In this document: positions 6,150 through 8,193 of the stretch, piece after piece | Layout: each line of letters begins with the position of its first letter | How positions within the stretch are numbered: the stretch's first letter is position 1 | Assembly (NCBI GenBank): GCA_021201175.1 | Contig: JAJQFK010000002.1 | Coordinates: 1-8,193 of the forward strand | Reading direction: 5' to 3' | DNA: 8,193 nt | Origin: Candidatus Gastranaerophilales bacterium | GTDB lineage: Bacteria > Cyanobacteriota > Vampirovibrionia > Gastranaerophilales > Gastranaerophilaceae | The notes under the pieces: generated by a model | What the model was told of the DNA's origin: nothing | The model's input: only the letters and a program-made list of their open reading frames with translations | Databases searched by the model: none | Program-made: the position numbers and the translations under genes

Positions 6150-7364
6150 ATGTGGAAAAGCGACATTGACATCAATAAAGTAGCGGAATTAAGATTAAAA
6201 CCAAATGTATATTTCGGATTTGGTGCTATCAATAAAATAGAAGATATAGCAAAAGATATGAAGTCCAAAGGAATAGATAAAATTCTTGTTGTTTCCGGAA
6301 GAAATGCTTATAAAAGTTCAGGAGCATGGGAAGTCATTGAAAAGGCATTAAAAAATAATAATATAGAATATACAAATTATGCGGAAGTAACCCCGAATCC
6401 TACGGCAGATGCGGTTGACGCAGCAGCAAAACAAGGTAAAGACTTTGGCGCGAAAGCTGTTATGGGAATTGGCGGCGGGTCGCCTATAGATGCTGCAAAA
6501 TCTGCTGCAATTATTCTGGCAAATGAGGGTGTTACTGCTCGCGATATTTATGAATTTAAGTTTATTCCTGAAAAAGCTGTTCCTATAGTTGCTATAAATC
6601 TTACACACGGAACCGGAACAGAAACAAATAGATTTGCGGTTGTTACAATACCGGAAACACAATACAAACCCGCTATTGCTTATGATTGTATTTATCCTTC
6701 ATATTCAATTGATGATCCCGCTTTAATGATGAATTTATCTCCGGAACAAACGATATATGTTTCTGTTGATGCTGTAAATCATTCAGTTGAGGCGGCAACA
6801 ACAACGGTAGCATCTCCATATTCTGTTACAACAGCAAAAGAATGTATTGAACTTGTTGCAAAATATTTGCCTGTAATAAATAAAGACCCACAAAATAAAG
6901 AAGCAAGATATTTCTTGTTATATGCTTCAATTTTAGGCGGTGTAAGTTTTGATAACGGATTATTGCATTTTACACACGCACTTGAACATCCTTTAAGCGG
7001 AGTTAAACCTAAACTTGCTCATGGGTTGGGTTTAGCAATAATCCTGCCCGCGGTAATTAAGTATATTTATCCTTCTAAATCAAAAACAATAGCTGAATTA
7101 TTCAGTTCAATTATCCCTGATTTAAAAGGAACTCCGGATGAAGCACAATATGCCGCAGAAAAAGTTGAAGAATGGCTATGCAGTGTAGGAATTACTAAAA
7201 AATTATCAGATGAAGGTTTTAGCGAATCTGATATTGATAGTCTTGTTGATTTGACATTTAGAACTCCTTCTTTATCCGGTTTACTTGCGATTGCACCGGT
7301 AGAAGGAACAAAAGAGGTTGTAAAGGCAATATTCACAGAATCATTACAGCATTACAACAAATAA
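6150..7364 (+). CDS. Iron-containing alcohol dehydrogenase (group III)
   Basis: This family of metal-dependent NAD(P)H enzymes interconverts alcohols and aldehydes or ketones, usually reducing aldehydes in fermentation in the cytosol. At 404 residues the protein has the usual full length (about 380-400). The N-terminal dinucleotide domain opens with a 'LKPNVYFGFGAINKI' segment and has the GGGSPIDAAK loop (108-117), followed by 'INLTHGTGTETNRFAV' matching the 'PTTaGTGsE' cofactor region. The metal site is complete: D207 and H211 in DAVNHSVEA, H276 in THALEHPL, and H291 in AHGLG, plus the conserved H280. The spacing between the last two His motifs is one residue longer than in E. coli FucO. No fused aldehyde dehydrogenase is present. 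AAAGGAG at 6136-6142, seven bases before ATG, supports the start. It is a single-gene unit between two terminators. The substrate cannot be read from sequence; ethanol, butanol, 1,2-diols or lactaldehyde are all possible. Confidence 0.93.
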   Translation: MWKSDIDINKVAELRLKPNVYFGFGAINKIEDIAKDMKSKGIDKILVVSGRNAYKSSGAWEVIEKALKNNNIEYTNYAEVTPNPTADAVDAAAKQGKDFGAKAVMGIGGGSPIDAAKSAAIILANEGVTARDIYEFKFIPEKAVPIVAINLTHGTGTETNRFAVVTIPETQYKPAIAYDCIYPSYSIDDPALMMNLSPEQTIYVSVDAVNHSVEAATTTVASPYSVTTAKECIELVAKYLPVINKDPQNKEARYFLLYASILGGVSFDNGLLHFTHALEHPLSGVKPKLAHGLGLAIILPAVIKYIYPSKSKTIAELFSSIIPDLKGTPDEAQYAAEKVEEWLCSVGITKKLSDEGFSESDIDSLVDLTFRTPSLSGLLAIAPVEGTKEVVKAIFTESLQHYNK

Positions 7365-7404
7365 ATTGTCGGCAAAATTTTAAGAAAATTAAACGGTATA
7401 ATAT

Positions 7405-7443
7405 AAGATTGCGAGGAAATATTTTATTTCCCGCAATCTTTTT
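7405..7443 (+). terminator. Rho-independent terminator of adh
   Basis: AAGATTGCG (7405-7413) and GGAAAT (7415-7420) pair with ATTTCC (7426-7431) and CGCAATCTT (7432-7440), a 15-bp stem with one bulged A (7414) and a 5-base loop, followed by a short T run (7439-7443). It starts 41 bases after the stop. On the other strand the T tract is interrupted, so termination of the converging thiE transcript here would be weaker. Confidence 0.85.
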
Positions 7444-7541
7444 ATAGATACATTTATAAATTTTGCCAATTCGGGCATAATCTAGTGTCGAGCGCATTTT
7501 TCGATGACCCGTCTTTGATTTTCTTCCATTTCGGGTAACAG

Positions 7542-7625
7542 CGTCATTGCGAGAAAATCTTTGATTTTCGTGGCAATCTCTTACTATATTTTGTCTAGAT
7601 TGCTTCGCTAACGCTCGCAAAGACG
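7542..7625. repeat. Imperfect palindromic repeat of the CGTCATTGCGAG type
   Basis: The outer arms CGTCATTGCGAG (7542-7553) and CTCGCAAAGACG (7614-7625) are complementary at 11 of 12 positions. The inner arms GCAATCT (7573-7579) and AGATTGC (7597-7603) are perfectly complementary. A small hairpin GAAAATC-TTT-GATTTTC (7553-7569) sits in the left half. Nested inverted pairs like this are typical of dispersed palindromic elements with 'GTCATTGCGAG...GCAATCT' ends that recur in intergenic DNA of several bacterial groups. Only one copy is in the window, so dispersal is inferred from resemblance. It fills much of the gap between the converging adh and thiE genes and contains no believable gene; the open frame through it encodes an Arg/Ser/Lys-rich peptide of the kind such repeats produce. 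G+C content is visibly higher than in its surroundings. Confidence 0.72.
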
Positions 7626-7643
7626 ATTTCAATATAATTTCAT

Positions 7644-8193
7644 TTATGTATTTGAAGTACCGGATAAAATATTTATAAATTTATTGGCATTAAGTTCCGG
7701 AGAGTCAGCATTCATTATTGCTCTAACAACAGCAATTCTTTTTGCTCCCTGATTTATGACCTCTTGGCAATTATTTAAGTCAATCCCTCCGATTGCAAAA
7801 TACGGAATATCAATATTTTTGCTAACCCAGTTTAAATATTCAAATCCGACGGGCTGTGTATTTTGTTTTGTAGGGGTTGCGAATATAGGACCTGCTCCTA
7901 TATAATCAGCGCCTGATTCTTTTGCTTTTATTGCCTGTTCTCTACAGTGTGTTGATATTCCGATTATCATATTTTCGCCGGCTATTTCCCTTGCGGATTT
8001 TATATCTATATCCTCTTGCCCGAGATGAACTCCATCTGCATGCACAATTTGGGCTATATCAATCCGGTCATTAACTATAAATAGAGCATTGTAGATAGAA
8101 CATAATTCTCTAATTCTTTTTCCAAGTTCTATTATCTTGCAGGCTTCAATATTTTTTTCGCGCAATTGAACTATTTGAACACCGCCTTTTAAC
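7644..8193 (-). CDS. thiE: Thiamine-phosphate synthase ThiE (5' partial)
   Basis: ThiE joins hydroxymethylpyrimidine diphosphate and hydroxyethylthiazole phosphate to make thiamine phosphate, releasing pyrophosphate, in a cytosolic TIM barrel. The frame stays open to the right edge. Reading from there it begins LKGGVQIVQLREKN, which holds the family's early (beta-alpha)2 motif, so the true start lies outside and the TTG at 8165 is internal. Further motifs in order are FIVNDRIDIA, ADGVHLGQED (pyrophosphate and metal binding), GISTH, GADYIGAGPIFATPTK (substrate loop with TxTK), FAIGGI, and a final AVVRAIMNADSPE. All the usual ligand-binding signatures that fall in the window are present. About 182 residues are visible, and a typical ThiE has about 205-220, so perhaps 25-35 residues are missing. 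The stop is the TAA at 7646-7644. It converges on adh. Any TPP riboswitch or thi operon partner would be upstream, beyond the window. Confidence 0.95.
   Translation of the reverse strand, partial: LKGGVQIVQLREKNIEACKIIELGKRIRELCSIYNALFIVNDRIDIAQIVHADGVHLGQEDIDIKSAREIAGENMIIGISTHCREQAIKAKESGADYIGAGPIFATPTKQNTQPVGFEYLNWVSKNIDIPYFAIGGIDLNNCQEVINQGAKRIAVVRAIMNADSPELNANKFINILSGTSNT

Noticed and set aside
7396..7401. TATAAT just before the adh terminator, as a promoter
   Set aside because: There is no -35 and no downstream gene on this strand, and it lies in A/T-rich DNA right before a terminator.
7333..7632. 99-codon minus-strand open frame through the repeat region
   Set aside because: It overlaps the adh end, the adh terminator and the palindromic repeat. 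Its Arg/Ser/Lys-rich peptide looks like translated repeat, and there is no ribosome binding site or known domain.

Overview
The window is A+T-rich bacterial DNA with short intergenic gaps, rho-independent terminators and mostly good Shine-Dalgarno sites. It combines divergent flagellar genes, a short-form (Gram-positive-like) DnaK, an iron-type alcohol dehydrogenase, thiamine synthesis and an orphan GNAT-like protein. My best guess is a host-associated or anaerobic lineage such as the non-photosynthetic cyanobacterial relatives (Vampirovibrionia/Melainabacteria, Gastranaerophilales). This rests on overall resemblance, not on a marker gene, so treat it as tentative.

Left part (1-3069): the 3' portion of a GspE/PilT-type secretion ATPase relative, whose Walker A is intact but whose other catalytic boxes are degenerate. 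It is followed by a probable promoter and a tight three-gene flagellar unit: fliJ (export chaperone/stalk), a short FliK-like hook-length-control candidate, and a hook/rod subunit of the FlgE/F/G family. The last two overlap by one base, and a strong terminator closes the unit. The order resembles the classical fliJ-fliK-(flgD)-flgE order, with no FlgD and no FliI in view.

Middle part (3070-5968): a single gene for a GNAT-fold protein with a disordered N-terminus, then a solitary dnaK. The dnaK gene has its own sigma70-like promoter, whose -35 box lies in a small palindrome. No CIRCE element, grpE or dnaJ is visible. A strong, nearly symmetric terminator follows dnaK.

Right part (5969-8193): a monocistronic iron-dependent alcohol dehydrogenase with an inverted repeat at its predicted transcription start and a terminator at its end. 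Converging on it from the right edge is thiE (thiamine-phosphate synthase), whose N-terminus lies outside the window. The convergent gap holds an imperfect palindromic repeat of the 'CGTCATTGCGAG' type, probably a dispersed genomic element. The adh terminator shares sequence with it.

No tRNA, rRNA, CRISPR array, transposase or phage gene was seen. No gap between genes exceeds 300 bases. I found no convincing wholly new system. The most unusual items are the catalytically degenerate ATPase beside the flagellar genes, the minimal FliK-like protein, and the palindromic repeat with its relation to the neighbouring terminator.
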